A stretch of 64,000 nucleotides of DNA from DAORHV01 sp964458645 (GTDB lineage: Bacteria > Patescibacteriota > Gracilibacteria > Peribacterales > Peribacteraceae): positions 62,001-126,000 of the forward strand of contig CAYWJU010000002.1 of assembly GCA_964458645.1 (NCBI GenBank), read 5' to 3'. The translations under genes were made by a program, and so were the position numbers. The notes under the pieces were generated by a model. It did no database searches and had not been told where the DNA came from. It was given only the letters and a program-made list of their open reading frames with translations. Below, one piece after another: positions 51,081-61,283 of the stretch (positions are counted from its first letter, which is position 1; each line of letters opens with the position of its first letter).

Positions 51081-52841
51081 ATGGACGCAAAAGACGACAT
51101 CCGCGCACGGCTCCCGATCGAACAACTTGTCGCACAGTATTGTCAGCTACAGAAAAAAGGTCGCAATTACGTCTGTTTGTGTCCGTTCCATAACGACAAG
51201 AAGCCCAGCTTATTGGTATCGCCGGACAAGGGAATCGCGTACTGCTTTGCTTGCCAGAGCGGTGGCGACATCTTCTCCTTTACGCAGCGCATCGAAGGCG
51301 TCGATTTTCCGACCGCTCTTCGTATGTTGGCCGAAAAGACCGGCGTCGAGTTGCCCAAAGATAGGGCACGAGACACTGCACCAAGAATCGAGAAAGATGC
51401 AAAGGAGCGCATGAGGGACTGTCTCCAGAAGGCCTCTGAGTTTTATCAGGAGAAACTGAAGGCTGTACCGGCTGCATTCGAGTATGTACAGAGGCGTGGC
51501 GTTACAGAAGAGTTGCTGCAAACATTCGGTATCGGCTACGCGCCAGATTCTTTTTCCGAAACATATGATCATTTATTGAAGGCTGGCTTCAGTCGTTCGG
51601 AAATTGTTGGTGCGGGACTTGGCATTCAAAAAGAATTGTCCGAAGAACGTATCTACGACCGTTTCCGCCACCGCATCATGTTCCCGATCGGTGACGCGCA
51701 GGGTCATATTATCGGCTTTGGCGGTCGCACTATGGGCGACGCCGATGCGAAGTATGTGAATAGCCCCGATGGACCGCTGTATCACAAATCCACCGTGTTG
51801 TACGGATTGTTCCAGGCTCGCGATGCCATACGACAGTCGCGCAATGTGCTTCTTGTGGAGGGCTACTTCGATGTCGTCGCTGCACACAAGGCCGGCGTGA
51901 AAAACGTCGTCGCCGTCAGCGGAACCGCGCTCACCGAGGATCATGTGCGGTTGCTCAAGCGCTACGCCGATTCAGTCATCCTGTGCTTGGATCAAGATCG
52001 TGCCGGACGGCAGGCTGCTGACCGTGCGTTCCAGCTGCTGAGCAAGGCGCATACTCGCGTGCAGTCGGTTGCTATACCGTCCAAGGACCCTGACGAGCTT
52101 GTGCAGAAAGATGCAGCACTCTTCGCCACGATTGTTGCAACCGCGGCGGTCGAATATGTGGAAGGCGTCATTGAGCAAATGCGAACCATGCCCGATATCT
52201 TGGAACCCAAAGGCCGCCTGCGGATTACCGAAACGCTCTTTCCATTGCTTGGAGCAGTCCCGACGTCGGTGGAGCTGCGCTCCTATTTGGAAAAAATGAC
52301 TGTGGCCTTCGGCATGCGTATTTCCGAAATAGAGGCCGACTTCCGCGCTTGGCGTGCCGGTGCAGAAACCCCCAGTCGCAAAGCCGAAGTCGTTGCCATT
52401 GCAGAGCAGACGCCGTTCAAGCGCATCCAGCTGTGCATCGGCCTTGCGATCGTGTACCCGCGTACGCGACCCATGCTTGCCGAGCTCATTCCACCCGACG
52501 AAGAAGATTGGAATCGCATTCGAGTGGCGTTGTCGACTGCGGATGCAAAGCTGTCCATCGAGGATATCCTCACTCTTGCCCAAGCCGATGGCGCCCTGAA
52601 AGAGCAGGTCGGCGTGCTGACCATGTACTGCGAAGAGAACTTCGCTCTGTGGGCAGAGGCAGTCGCCGTGCGTGAGATGAAAAAATTGTGCACCGCTACC
52701 AATCGCGAGTTGATGATCCGCAAGCAAAACGAAATCGTTACTGAACTGAAGGAAGCGCGTAAATCCGGCCGCGCAGACGAAGAAGTGCGCCTCCTGACGA
52801 AGTACCAGCAGGTGTTGAAGTTATCCAAAATGGCAGGTTGA
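51081..52841 (+). CDS. dnaG: DNA primase
   Basis: 586 aa from ATG 51081. DnaG makes RNA primers at the fork. The zinc-binding domain shows CPFHNDKKPSL and YCFACQSGGD (Cys/His ligands), the RNA polymerase domain has FGGRTMGDADAKYVNSP, and the TOPRIM motifs are LLVEGYFDVVA and LCLDQDRAGRQA. The C-terminal helicase-binding part is present but divergent. A frame open to GTG 51006 translates the 9-bp repeat as Leu/Phe/Gly-rich sequence and lies upstream of the promoter, so it is rejected as N-terminus. dnaG then rpoD is a common bacterial order. Confidence 0.95.
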   Translation: MDAKDDIRARLPIEQLVAQYCQLQKKGRNYVCLCPFHNDKKPSLLVSPDKGIAYCFACQSGGDIFSFTQRIEGVDFPTALRMLAEKTGVELPKDRARDTAPRIEKDAKERMRDCLQKASEFYQEKLKAVPAAFEYVQRRGVTEELLQTFGIGYAPDSFSETYDHLLKAGFSRSEIVGAGLGIQKELSEERIYDRFRHRIMFPIGDAQGHIIGFGGRTMGDADAKYVNSPDGPLYHKSTVLYGLFQARDAIRQSRNVLLVEGYFDVVAAHKAGVKNVVAVSGTALTEDHVRLLKRYADSVILCLDQDRAGRQAADRAFQLLSKAHTRVQSVAIPSKDPDELVQKDAALFATIVATAAVEYVEGVIEQMRTMPDILEPKGRLRITETLFPLLGAVPTSVELRSYLEKMTVAFGMRISEIEADFRAWRAGAETPSRKAEVVAIAEQTPFKRIQLCIGLAIVYPRTRPMLAELIPPDEEDWNRIRVALSTADAKLSIEDILTLAQADGALKEQVGVLTMYCEENFALWAEAVAVREMKKLCTATNRELMIRKQNEIVTELKEARKSGRADEEVRLLTKYQQVLKLSKMAG

Positions 52842-52844
52842 TCA

Positions 52845-53000
52845 TTACTCGAATACGGATGCCGTGCTGCGTAGCCAGCCAATTTCGTAAGGCTTCTTGT
52901 CATGGTTCTGTTGCTGCCAGAGCCGAATGACGGCTTGTACTGCCGCCGATTGCGCGGCCTTCTGACTAGGCAGTGCATCTGCAGGAAACCTTGCGACGCT
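52845..53000 (-). pseudogene. Possible gene remnant between dnaG and rpoD
   Basis: A minus-strand frame of 51 codons without a start codon, bounded by TGA (53003-53001) and TAA (52847-52845). Its translation (QSAAVQAVIRLWQQQ, KPYEIGWLRSTASVFE) looks protein-like in composition. It may be the tail of a lost gene, or chance. Confidence 0.25.
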
Positions 53001-53018
53001 TCACTTGGACTTCTCGGC

Positions 53019-53047
53019 TTGCAACAGACAAGCTCTGCCTCTATCCT
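53019..53047 (+). promoter_or_regulatory. rpoD promoter
   Basis: TTGCAA (53019-53024), 17-bp spacer, TATCCT (53042-53047); predicted +1 at 53054, 8 nt before ATG 53062. Confidence 0.5.
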
Positions 53048-53061
53048 CTGACCCCGTATCT

Positions 53062-54456
<1,395 letters not shown>

Positions 54457-54468
54457 TCCTTGCCGCGT

Positions 54469-55404
54469 ATGCTGCAGTCCACTGGTGCATTGCTAAGTGA
54501 AACGTGGAGCTTTTTGCTTGTCCGATGGAAGTCCGTCGGCATTGCCCTGATTGCATTCACCATGCTCTTGGCGGTGAACCAGGCATTTTTTGCACGGCAG
54601 CTCGATGCCAACATTGCCGGCATTCTTACGCGCACAGGGCTGACCAGCGAGCAATTTGAAACACAGCTGGTCGACTTGCTGCAGACGGGAGCCCCGGCCG
54701 ATGAAGTCGATCGGATTTTGGAGGCGCTCCGTCAGAGTATGGCAAGCGGCGTTTCGGCTGAGCAGTACGGATTTACGCCTACCGCCAGCAATGCTGGGCT
54801 GTATTTTGTCATCACTTCCATGCCGTTGGTCTTTGCACTCATGCTTATTGCCGCCGTAATCCTTGCGGTGTCGGCAGTGTTTTTCATGCTGTTGTCGGTG
54901 CAAGACGGACGTGGGCCGGAAGATGCAGCACGTCAATTGCCTGGGAAAATCATGGCCATGTCGTTGTTGCTGCCCTGGATTTTCTTTCGGTCGTTTGCCT
55001 GGTTTCCCATTCTTGTGATTCTCTTGGTGGCCTTTGCCCTGCCTCCGGTCGCGTTCTTACCGGCTTGCTTCGTTGGCTTGCTCGCGGCCGTCACATTGAC
55101 ATCCCGGTACATGCTTGCGCCGGTATTGCTGCTTGGCGGCCAGAATGGAGTGCTGAAAAGTGCTTCCATTAGCCGTGCAAAGACGAAAGGATTCATCCTG
55201 GCAATCCTTGGTTCAAGAATCACATTGGCGCTGTTTCTTATCATCGTTATTTGGTTGGCCTCGGGCTTGGTTCAAGTGTTGTCATCGGTGGTACCCAAGG
55301 CCGGTTTCCTTGTTTGGTTGTTTACGCTGGAGGTCAGCGTTGCGTTTGCAGCGGTTTTTCATGTGCGGTTGGCGAGGGCGGTAATGTTGAAGAATAGGGC
55401 GTAG
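54469..55404 (+). CDS. Uncharacterised membrane protein downstream of rpoD
   Basis: 311 aa with about six membrane segments (for example GIALIAFTMLLAVNQAFFA, FALMLIAAVILAVSAVFFMLL, ILVILLVAFALPPVAFLPA). The region from about 110 on resembles the glycerophosphodiester phosphodiesterase membrane-domain / YciC-like families in layout, but no motif allows a firm name. ATG 54469 is taken; a TTG at 54460 is also in frame. It starts 12 bp after rpoD and is probably co-transcribed. Confidence 0.75.
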   Translation: MLQSTGALLSETWSFLLVRWKSVGIALIAFTMLLAVNQAFFARQLDANIAGILTRTGLTSEQFETQLVDLLQTGAPADEVDRILEALRQSMASGVSAEQYGFTPTASNAGLYFVITSMPLVFALMLIAAVILAVSAVFFMLLSVQDGRGPEDAARQLPGKIMAMSLLLPWIFFRSFAWFPILVILLVAFALPPVAFLPACFVGLLAAVTLTSRYMLAPVLLLGGQNGVLKSASISRAKTKGFILAILGSRITLALFLIIVIWLASGLVQVLSSVVPKAGFLVWLFTLEVSVAFAAVFHVRLARAVMLKNRA

Positions 55405-55455
55405 TTGGGTGATGAATCGGAATCGGATCATGGGAAGAGTCTATTTAATTTCCAT

Positions 55456-55576
55456 TGTCCCTTTTTGTCCGAGCGACAAAAAGGAACCAAAAAACGTGTG
55501 TGCGCTGAGCGCCCACGGCCGCTGCGGCGGCCAGACCGCAGGCCCCCGCGCGCAGCGCACACCACCCCTTTGGTGG
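55456..55576 (-). repeat. Triple-hairpin intergenic repeat, copy B
   Basis: Reverse complement of the element at 27724-27825, sharing the end hairpin CCTTTTTGTC/GACAAAAAGG (55460-55469, 55475-55484), the GTGCGCTGAGCGC and GCGCGCAGCGCAC arms and the terminal CCACCCCTTTGGTGG (55562-55576). It carries about 25 bp of extra GC-rich sequence in the middle, itself palindromic (GGCCGCTGCGGCGGCC). Confidence 0.8.
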
Positions 55577-55716
55577 CTTGAGCACTCGCGCCTTTGGTTC
55601 TTCTCGCTCACGTCTTCTCAGGGCCCGTAGTACGGCAGAACCCTCGGCCGTTTCAAAGAGCTGATTCCTCACGCACAAGAAGCAGCCAGACGACAACGTC
55701 CATTCGGTTACGCATG

Positions 55717-55850
55717 GAGGGTAAGGGAGGTTCGGAGGGCCAAGGGAATCCCAAGGGGACTGCGCATCAAGCCTCTCGCTTCGCTCAAGTGCTTGCTGCT
55801 GGGAGCTGTGCTAGGTTCCCTGGTCCTCCGAGGAAGAATCTTTGGCAGCT
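55717..55850. repeat. 9-bp-unit inverted element before helicase gene
   Basis: TTCGGAGGGCCAAGGGAATC (55731-55750) is nearly complementary to 55814-55831 (GGTTCCCTGGTCCTCCGA), with about 60 bp between them. Flanking sequence shows the same loose 9-bp rhythm (GGAGGGTAA, GGGAGGTTC). Confidence 0.6.
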
Positions 55851-55877
55851 TCAACAATGGATTGGCCAATGAAATGC

Positions 55878-55883
55878 TATGAT
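55878..55883 (+). promoter_or_regulatory. -10 box of helicase gene
   Basis: TGC-TATGAT, predicted +1 at 55890, 2 nt before ATG 55892. Confidence 0.5.
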
Positions 55884-55891
55884 CATCTCCG

Positions 55892-58849
55892 ATGAAGTCC
55901 TTCAATGCCGAATACGCCCGACTTAACCCCGACCAACGCCGCGCGGTGGACACCGTCGAAGGCCCGGTCATGGTGGTGGCAGGTCCTGGCACCGGCAAAA
56001 CACAGACCGTTGCCATGCGCGTTGCCAATATTCTCCAGAAGACGCAGGCCAAGCCCGGCAACATTCTGTGTCTTACCTTCAGCAACAGCGGTGCTACCGC
56101 CATGCGTGAGCGCTTGCGCAAACTCATTGGTCCGGATGCCTACGGCGTGCACGTGAATACCATCCACGGGTTTTGTAATGAAATCATTCTCCAAAACCCG
56201 CAGGTGTTCGAGCAATGGTCTGCACTGGAGCAAATCAGTGACGTTGAGCGCTATCGTGCCGTTCGGGGAATCATCGATGAAATGCTGCCCGACTTGGAGT
56301 TGGTGAATAAGAAAGATCCGCATCGTGGTATTTCCGACATTCTCAGCCGCATGAGTTTGTTCAAGCGCGAAGGGAAGGCTGACCCGGCCGAGCTTGCGCG
56401 CATAGCCGATGAAAACGATGCCGTTCTTTCGCAGCTCAGTCGCGAAGGCACCAAGGCGCATGAAAACAACTTGCGCAAAGCCCGTAAGTTCCGCGACCTA
56501 GTGCGCGTGTTCGTCCGCTATCAAGAAGTACTGAAAAAAACACAGCGCTACGACTATGACGACATGATCTTGGGAGTGATCCGCGCGCTCTCGGAAGAAG
56601 ACTGGCTACTGGCCTCTCAGCAGGAGCGCTATCTGTATCTGTTGGTCGATGAATTTCAGGATACCAACGGCGCGCAGTACAGACTCATTGAGTTACTCAC
56701 GCAGCCGCGTACGCCCGAAGATAACCCCAACTTCTTCGTGGTCGGCGACGACGACCAGGCCATCTACCGGTTCCAGGGCGCCAACCTCACCAATATCTTG
56801 TCGTTCCATAAGCGCTTCCCAAAGGCGCCGATCATCGTGCTGAAGACTAGTTACCGTTGCACGCAGCCTATTTTGGATGCCGCCAATGCGCTTATTTCCA
56901 ATAATACCGAGCGGTTGGTCGGTCGTATCGAAGGCCTGGATAAAACCCTCACGTCGGCCTCGAGTCACAAAGTCATCAAGCCGGTACTGTTACTCAGCCC
57001 CAGCGACATGACCGAACCCTTCCTGATCGCCGATCTCATCGACGATCGGTTGGCCGATGGCATGGTGCCGACCGAGATTGCAGTACTCACACAAACCAAT
57101 GCCGAGTTGCGCCCCATCTACGACGTGCTCACCGCGCGCGGTATTCCGGTGCAAATGACCGGCCGCATCGACTTGTTGTTACACCCCATGGTTCAGCAAA
57201 TCATCGCCATCTTGAAGGCGATCCACAAGCCGACGGACAGCGGATTACTGGGTGCTGCCATGGCCTGCGAATGTTTCGGCTGCCATCCGGCCGATTTGGG
57301 CCGCATCTTCGAAAGCCAGCGCAACGAGAAGGCAGGCTTGCAGGAAGTGCTTTTGCAATTCGGGCCGAAGAAGACCAATGATCCGGTCGAGCTGAATGAT
57401 CGCGAGCAGGTGCTGAAGACGCGTGACGTGCTTCTTGATTTGCATCAGAAACTGGGGAGTCGCACCGTGCTCGAGACGCTCGAACATGCGCTCAAAGAGA
57501 GTGTGCTGCTGACAATTGCCACCGTCGGCGGCAAGTCGGTGGACCCGCTGGATTACGCCGCCATTCAGGAATTTTTTGACCGCGTGAAGTACCGTTGTTA
57601 CGAATCGCCGCAGTTCAGCTTCGAGTCATTCTTAGATGATCTAACCATGTACGGCGACCCGGATTACGGCGACCTGCGCTTGAGTTACGACTTGCCGCAT
57701 CTTACCGATGCAGGCGTCCAGCTCATGACCGCGCACCGCAGCAAGGGTCTTGAATTCGAGACCGTCATTCTTTCGAATTTCCGCGACCGCCACTGGAACA
57801 ACCGCATGAGTCATGCCGGCATCTCGGTACCCGAGGATTTGCTGTTCGGTTGGGAGAAAGAACAAAAGTCATTCGAGAAAGGCCAAGATGAGCGCCGCGT
57901 GGCATTCGTGGCCATGACGCGTGCCAAGCAGGAGTTGCTGTTCACCTGTGCCAAGCAACTTACCTCTGGCGATCGTAATAAGGCCGTGAGTCCGTCGTCG
58001 TTCTTCGCCGAATCGGGCGAATTGCCGGAGCAGGAAAAAGAGCTGAAGAACCCCGAGCAGGCGGTCAGCTTATTGCTCAAGCCGCCGCGACACATCGATG
58101 CCGAGTTCGCCGCATTTCTGAAGCATCGCCTGAAAGACTACGCGCTGTCTGTGACCGCGTTGAATCACTTCTTGGAAGATCCGCAGTTGTTCCTGGAGCG
58201 CGACTTGTTGCAAGTGCCGCAATCCAAGCAGTCCAGCTTGGTGTATGGCAATGCAGTACACGACGCGCTGAAGCAATGGTCCATGCGAACCAAATCGGGC
58301 AAGCCTATGACCGACAGTGAGTTCCTGGAAGCATTCCGTACCTACTTGAATGAACGCGAGGTCCTTACCGATGCCGAACGCAGCCGTCTGACCAGGCTTG
58401 GCGAGGAATCGCTGCCACGCTATTTCGAGCAGCGGTTGGCGGGCACATTTCCGACCATTGCGTACGTCGAGCATTCCATTTCCACGCATCTGGGCGATAT
58501 TCCCATCAAAGGAAAATTGGACCGTATCGATCTGGAGAATCCTGCTTCGGCCAATGCCATGGTACTCGACTTTAAGACAGGCCGCCCCAAGACCGAGGCG
58601 CAGATCCTGGAAGGGGATTACTTCCGCCAGCTTGTCTTCTATGCCCTGCTTCTGCAGCACGGAATGCCGCATCTGACGCCGATTGCCTTCACGCTGGATT
58701 TCATCGGCGAAGCTGCCGAGCATCCGGTTGAACGCACCTTTCAGGTGACAACCGCGCAGAAGCTTGAGCTTGCGAAAGTGGTGAAGGCGGTCTGGAAGAA
58801 AATCAACGCACTCGACTTTACCCCGCTCGAAGCGAAGGATTTGGAATAG
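55892..58849 (+). CDS. UvrD/PcrA-like helicase fused to PD-(D/E)XK nuclease
   Basis: 985 aa. SF1A helicase motifs are complete: Q-motif LNPDQRRAV, Walker A AGPGTGKTQT, LTFSNSGATAMRERL, YDYDDMI, Walker B VDEFQDTN, GDDDQAIYRFQGA, TSYRCTQ, LMTAHRSKGLEFETV and VAMTRAKQEL. The C-terminal 250 residues carry an AddB/RecB-type nuclease core: YGNAVHDAL, KGKLDRIDL, VLDFKTGRP and a following Gln-Tyr helix (FRQLVFYALLL). The fusion matches AddA-like or related repair enzymes; role in recombination or end resection is inferred. Single gene with a near-leaderless promoter. Confidence 0.92.
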   Translation: MKSFNAEYARLNPDQRRAVDTVEGPVMVVAGPGTGKTQTVAMRVANILQKTQAKPGNILCLTFSNSGATAMRERLRKLIGPDAYGVHVNTIHGFCNEIILQNPQVFEQWSALEQISDVERYRAVRGIIDEMLPDLELVNKKDPHRGISDILSRMSLFKREGKADPAELARIADENDAVLSQLSREGTKAHENNLRKARKFRDLVRVFVRYQEVLKKTQRYDYDDMILGVIRALSEEDWLLASQQERYLYLLVDEFQDTNGAQYRLIELLTQPRTPEDNPNFFVVGDDDQAIYRFQGANLTNILSFHKRFPKAPIIVLKTSYRCTQPILDAANALISNNTERLVGRIEGLDKTLTSASSHKVIKPVLLLSPSDMTEPFLIADLIDDRLADGMVPTEIAVLTQTNAELRPIYDVLTARGIPVQMTGRIDLLLHPMVQQIIAILKAIHKPTDSGLLGAAMACECFGCHPADLGRIFESQRNEKAGLQEVLLQFGPKKTNDPVELNDREQVLKTRDVLLDLHQKLGSRTVLETLEHALKESVLLTIATVGGKSVDPLDYAAIQEFFDRVKYRCYESPQFSFESFLDDLTMYGDPDYGDLRLSYDLPHLTDAGVQLMTAHRSKGLEFETVILSNFRDRHWNNRMSHAGISVPEDLLFGWEKEQKSFEKGQDERRVAFVAMTRAKQELLFTCAKQLTSGDRNKAVSPSSFFAESGELPEQEKELKNPEQAVSLLLKPPRHIDAEFAAFLKHRLKDYALSVTALNHFLEDPQLFLERDLLQVPQSKQSSLVYGNAVHDALKQWSMRTKSGKPMTDSEFLEAFRTYLNEREVLTDAERSRLTRLGEESLPRYFEQRLAGTFPTIAYVEHSISTHLGDIPIKGKLDRIDLENPASANAMVLDFKTGRPKTEAQILEGDYFRQLVFYALLLQHGMPHLTPIAFTLDFIGEAAEHPVERTFQVTTAQKLELAKVVKAVWKKINALDFTPLEAKDLE

Positions 58850-58951
58850 TTTTCTATCCATCGTAGTACGGAGAAAGAAACACCTTTGACATGCAACAAA
58901 CAAAATCGGCTGAGACGGTTGCGCAAAGTCAATCGTGTCGGCATCAGTTGA

Positions 58952-58979
58952 TTGCAAAGATTTGCGTTCTGCCTACAAT
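58952..58979 (+). promoter_or_regulatory. Promoter of 58986 gene
   Basis: TTGCAA (58952-58957), 16-bp spacer, TACAAT (58974-58979); predicted +1 at 58986, the A of the ATG. Confidence 0.55.
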
Positions 58980-58985
58980 CCACCC

Positions 58986-59921
58986 ATGGCGGCTCCCGTT
59001 GTGCCGGCACGACTCTCCGATCTGGAGTTTCTGAGCGCCTACGATGAGTACGCCCGCCTGCGTGGTCCTCTCGATCCAAAAGAGCATCCCAAGTGTGCTG
59101 CAGTGTCCAAGGCGGTGAAGCGACGCATTATTGAGGCGATGATGGTGAACTGGGCATTCGGTGGCCCCATTAAGTCCAGCATGACCCCGGCGGTCAGCGC
59201 AGGTCTGGGTTTACTTGTTTCGCGTTCGCCCTACGGCGGCTTGGTTGGAACCGCACTCGGCGCCGGTGTGTCCTGCCTGGGTCCCATGTACACCAAGTGG
59301 CACTTGAGTGCATACGCTGAAAGTGACCCCGATTGCACGCTGGAATCCATGGCCGAATGCTGGAAGGCACTGAATGCTGGCCAGGGTGACGGCTGGGACG
59401 TTCGAAAACAGCGAGTAGAGCCCAGCCTGGGTTCGGTCCCCAATGGCTTACGGCGATGGATGGGCATTGCATTCATCTACGTCCAAAGCAGCACCTCGCT
59501 GCGGCGACTCTTCAGCGATGTGTATACCGATTCACTTACCGCTTCACCTGCGTTGCAAGGAAAAGTACATGAAGGCAAAGACATGTTGTTGCATGAACGC
59601 GAACGTGAGGTGAGACTGAAGGAAGATGAGCTGTCCAGTTTGCGAGCGAAGGTAGATGAGCAGGCGGCTGTCATCAAAGGCCTGCAAGAGAACGGCGCAT
59701 ATGGTGATGAAGCTGCCAAAGGCACCGACGGTCGTTTGGGCGCAGTAGAAGAAACAGTCGCCCGGATCCTGCACGGACTAGGGCCCTTGCTCAGCCATTT
59801 AGCTGCCGACGAAAGCGCTGATGTTACAGTGGTCCAGTTACATGTGCAGTCCCGACGGGTCATTGGTGTAGTGCCAGTGAAGCCCAACCCAGGCAGTCAC
59901 GAGGGTTCCACTGCAACGTAA
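58986..59921 (+). CDS. Uncharacterised protein with coiled coil
   Basis: 311 aa, unrecognised. A Gly-rich hydrophobic stretch (GLGLLVSRSPYGGLVGTALG, about 70-95) could be a weak membrane or membrane-binding segment; a coiled coil lies near 200-240 (HEREREVRLKEDELSSLRAK) and the C-terminus is beta-like (VTVVQLHVQSRRVIGVVPV). The start is set by the promoter rather than the longer in-frame start at 58935. It converges on rdgB. Confidence 0.68.
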   Translation: MAAPVVPARLSDLEFLSAYDEYARLRGPLDPKEHPKCAAVSKAVKRRIIEAMMVNWAFGGPIKSSMTPAVSAGLGLLVSRSPYGGLVGTALGAGVSCLGPMYTKWHLSAYAESDPDCTLESMAECWKALNAGQGDGWDVRKQRVEPSLGSVPNGLRRWMGIAFIYVQSSTSLRRLFSDVYTDSLTASPALQGKVHEGKDMLLHEREREVRLKEDELSSLRAKVDEQAAVIKGLQENGAYGDEAAKGTDGRLGAVEETVARILHGLGPLLSHLAADESADVTVVQLHVQSRRVIGVVPVKPNPGSHEGSTAT

Positions 59922-59936
59922 CAGAAAAATGGTAGG

Positions 59937-59985
59937 TATTTTGTAATCTCTTACACTATTTCAGCCCTATATTAAGAGAAAAATA
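59937..59985 (+). terminator. A/T-rich terminator candidate between convergent genes
   Basis: TCTCTTA (59947-59953) and TAAGAGA (59973-59979) with flanking TATTTT/AAAATA complementarity; T-rich sequence (CTTCTTTTGT) follows. Confidence 0.4.
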
Positions 59986-60002
59986 CTGATCTTCTTTTGT
60001 GT

Positions 60003-60593
60003 TCAATTATTCGTCAAAAATTCACGAAACAGTGCCAATGCTCTCCCTCTATGACTTGTACTATTTTTTTGTTCGACTTTCATGGCTGAGTATACGACTG
60101 AATAGCCATCTGGCCTGAAGCATGCAGATATAGGTAAGCCCGGTAAGAAGCCAGCTTCTAGTGTTTCGGTGATTACGCCGGAGCAAGCACCGTTAAAGAT
60201 GTGTTCTTCGCCCTTTGGGTCGATATAGGCAATGCAGCAAACGAATGTAGCCTTCTTATTCTTCTCACTTGCCATGCGCTGTAGAAAATATTCTATCCAT
60301 TCCTTGTCCGTGGCTTGAGGACCGGCTCCCCAACGCCTGGTAGCAATGCCCAGTTCGCCAGCGAGAGCGTCCACGACAATGCCGGAGTCATCTGCCATTG
60401 TGGGAAGCTTAGAAAGCTCATGGAAATGGCGTGCTTTGATGAGCGCATTCTCTTTGAATGTTGTTCCGTGTTCGTGGGGTTCGGACTGTATGCCAATGTC
60501 GCTGGGTCCGACCAATTCAATGGGTAGGCCTGAAAGTGATTCGCGAATTTCGATCAACTTTCCTTTGTTGTTGGTACCGGCGAGCAGGCGCAT
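60003..60593 (-). CDS. rdgB: XTP/dITP pyrophosphatase (HAM1/RdgB)
   Basis: 196 aa from ATG 60593. RdgB removes deaminated purine triphosphates such as dITP and XTP. The motifs are LLAGTNNKGKLIEI, HGTTFKENALIKA, MADDSGIVVDAL, and the closing SHRGRAL. Start upstream of MRLLAGTNN is not supported. It follows the 60608 gene by 14 bp, so it is probably the last gene of an operon starting at ftsK or at 61216. Together with Maf it forms a nucleotide-pool cleaning set. Confidence 0.93.
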   Translation of the reverse strand: MRLLAGTNNKGKLIEIRESLSGLPIELVGPSDIGIQSEPHEHGTTFKENALIKARHFHELSKLPTMADDSGIVVDALAGELGIATRRWGAGPQATDKEWIEYFLQRMASEKNKKATFVCCIAYIDPKGEEHIFNGACSGVITETLEAGFLPGLPISACFRPDGYSVVYSAMKVEQKNSTSHRGRALALFREFLTNN

Positions 60594-60607
60594 GCCGAGA
60601 GTGTACC

Positions 60608-61216
60608 TCAGGCATTCCGGGGTGCTAGTTCTGCCCGCAATTCTCCGACAAGAGGCCCGAAAAGCCGCTGGACGTCCGCTTCCACCCTGCGGATGGATTG
60701 ATCGACGCGTTCGGCCAGCAGTACCGCGTGCCATTCAGGTCTTTTGTGCTCCATCTTCGCCGCGCCTTGGGAAATCTTCAGCATCGTGATCTCATGGAGT
60801 TCCTCGCGCGATCGAGGCTCTGTTCCTTGCGTGCGGCCGACGTGGGCTTCGTTCTCTTCGTATGCTGCTTGAACAAAATCATCAGAAAGCTCGAGCACGT
60901 TGTTGCCGCCCCGGTACACGCACCAAGCTCGGTGATGCAACCACGAGAGCAATTCGTCATGAGTGACATCCGCGTAGGGTGCCGGATGTATGGCCAGCAC
61001 GATGCCGAGCAGGCGCTCAAGTTCATTGCGTAACGCCGCTTGGATATCCAGCTCGAAATAGGCGATGCGATCCAGAAAGCGAGCACGCACGGCGTCTTCG
61101 GCCGGGTGTACTTCCTGCATTTCAATCGAAGCGGCGCCGGAGGCTTTGAGCGTGCGTATGACTACCGAGGATAGAGAGTCCTCTGCACGCTGCAATCGCG
61201 CCGAGAAGTGGTTCAT
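60608..61216 (-). CDS. Uncharacterised protein upstream of rdgB
   Basis: 202 aa, unrecognised and probably cytoplasmic. It is helical with clusters of charged residues and His/Trp (DELLSWLHHRAWCVYRGGNN, HKRPEWHAVLLAERVDQSI). It sits 67 bp after ftsK and 14 bp before rdgB on the same strand; co-transcription with rdgB is likely. No good -10 box is seen before it. Confidence 0.65.
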   Translation of the reverse strand: MNHFSARLQRAEDSLSSVVIRTLKASGAASIEMQEVHPAEDAVRARFLDRIAYFELDIQAALRNELERLLGIVLAIHPAPYADVTHDELLSWLHHRAWCVYRGGNNVLELSDDFVQAAYEENEAHVGRTQGTEPRSREELHEITMLKISQGAAKMEHKRPEWHAVLLAERVDQSIRRVEADVQRLFGPLVGELRAELAPRNA

Positions 61217-61283
61217 GTTGTGTTAGCAAAAACGGCTGCCATTCGGCGAAAGAATCAGATCCTACGCGTTGCAAAGAAGGGGC

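Larger units (their letters stand above)
55405..55877. other. Non-coding interval with two repeat elements
   Basis: About 470 bp without a credible gene between the rpoD operon and the helicase. It contains the triple-hairpin repeat copy B and a 9-bp-unit inverted element; frames through it do not resemble proteins. Confidence 0.7.

Noticed and set aside
55409..55696. Open frames on both strands over 55409-55696
   Set aside because: They translate the triple-hairpin repeat; similar peptides appear at the 27.7-kb copy only because the DNA repeats.
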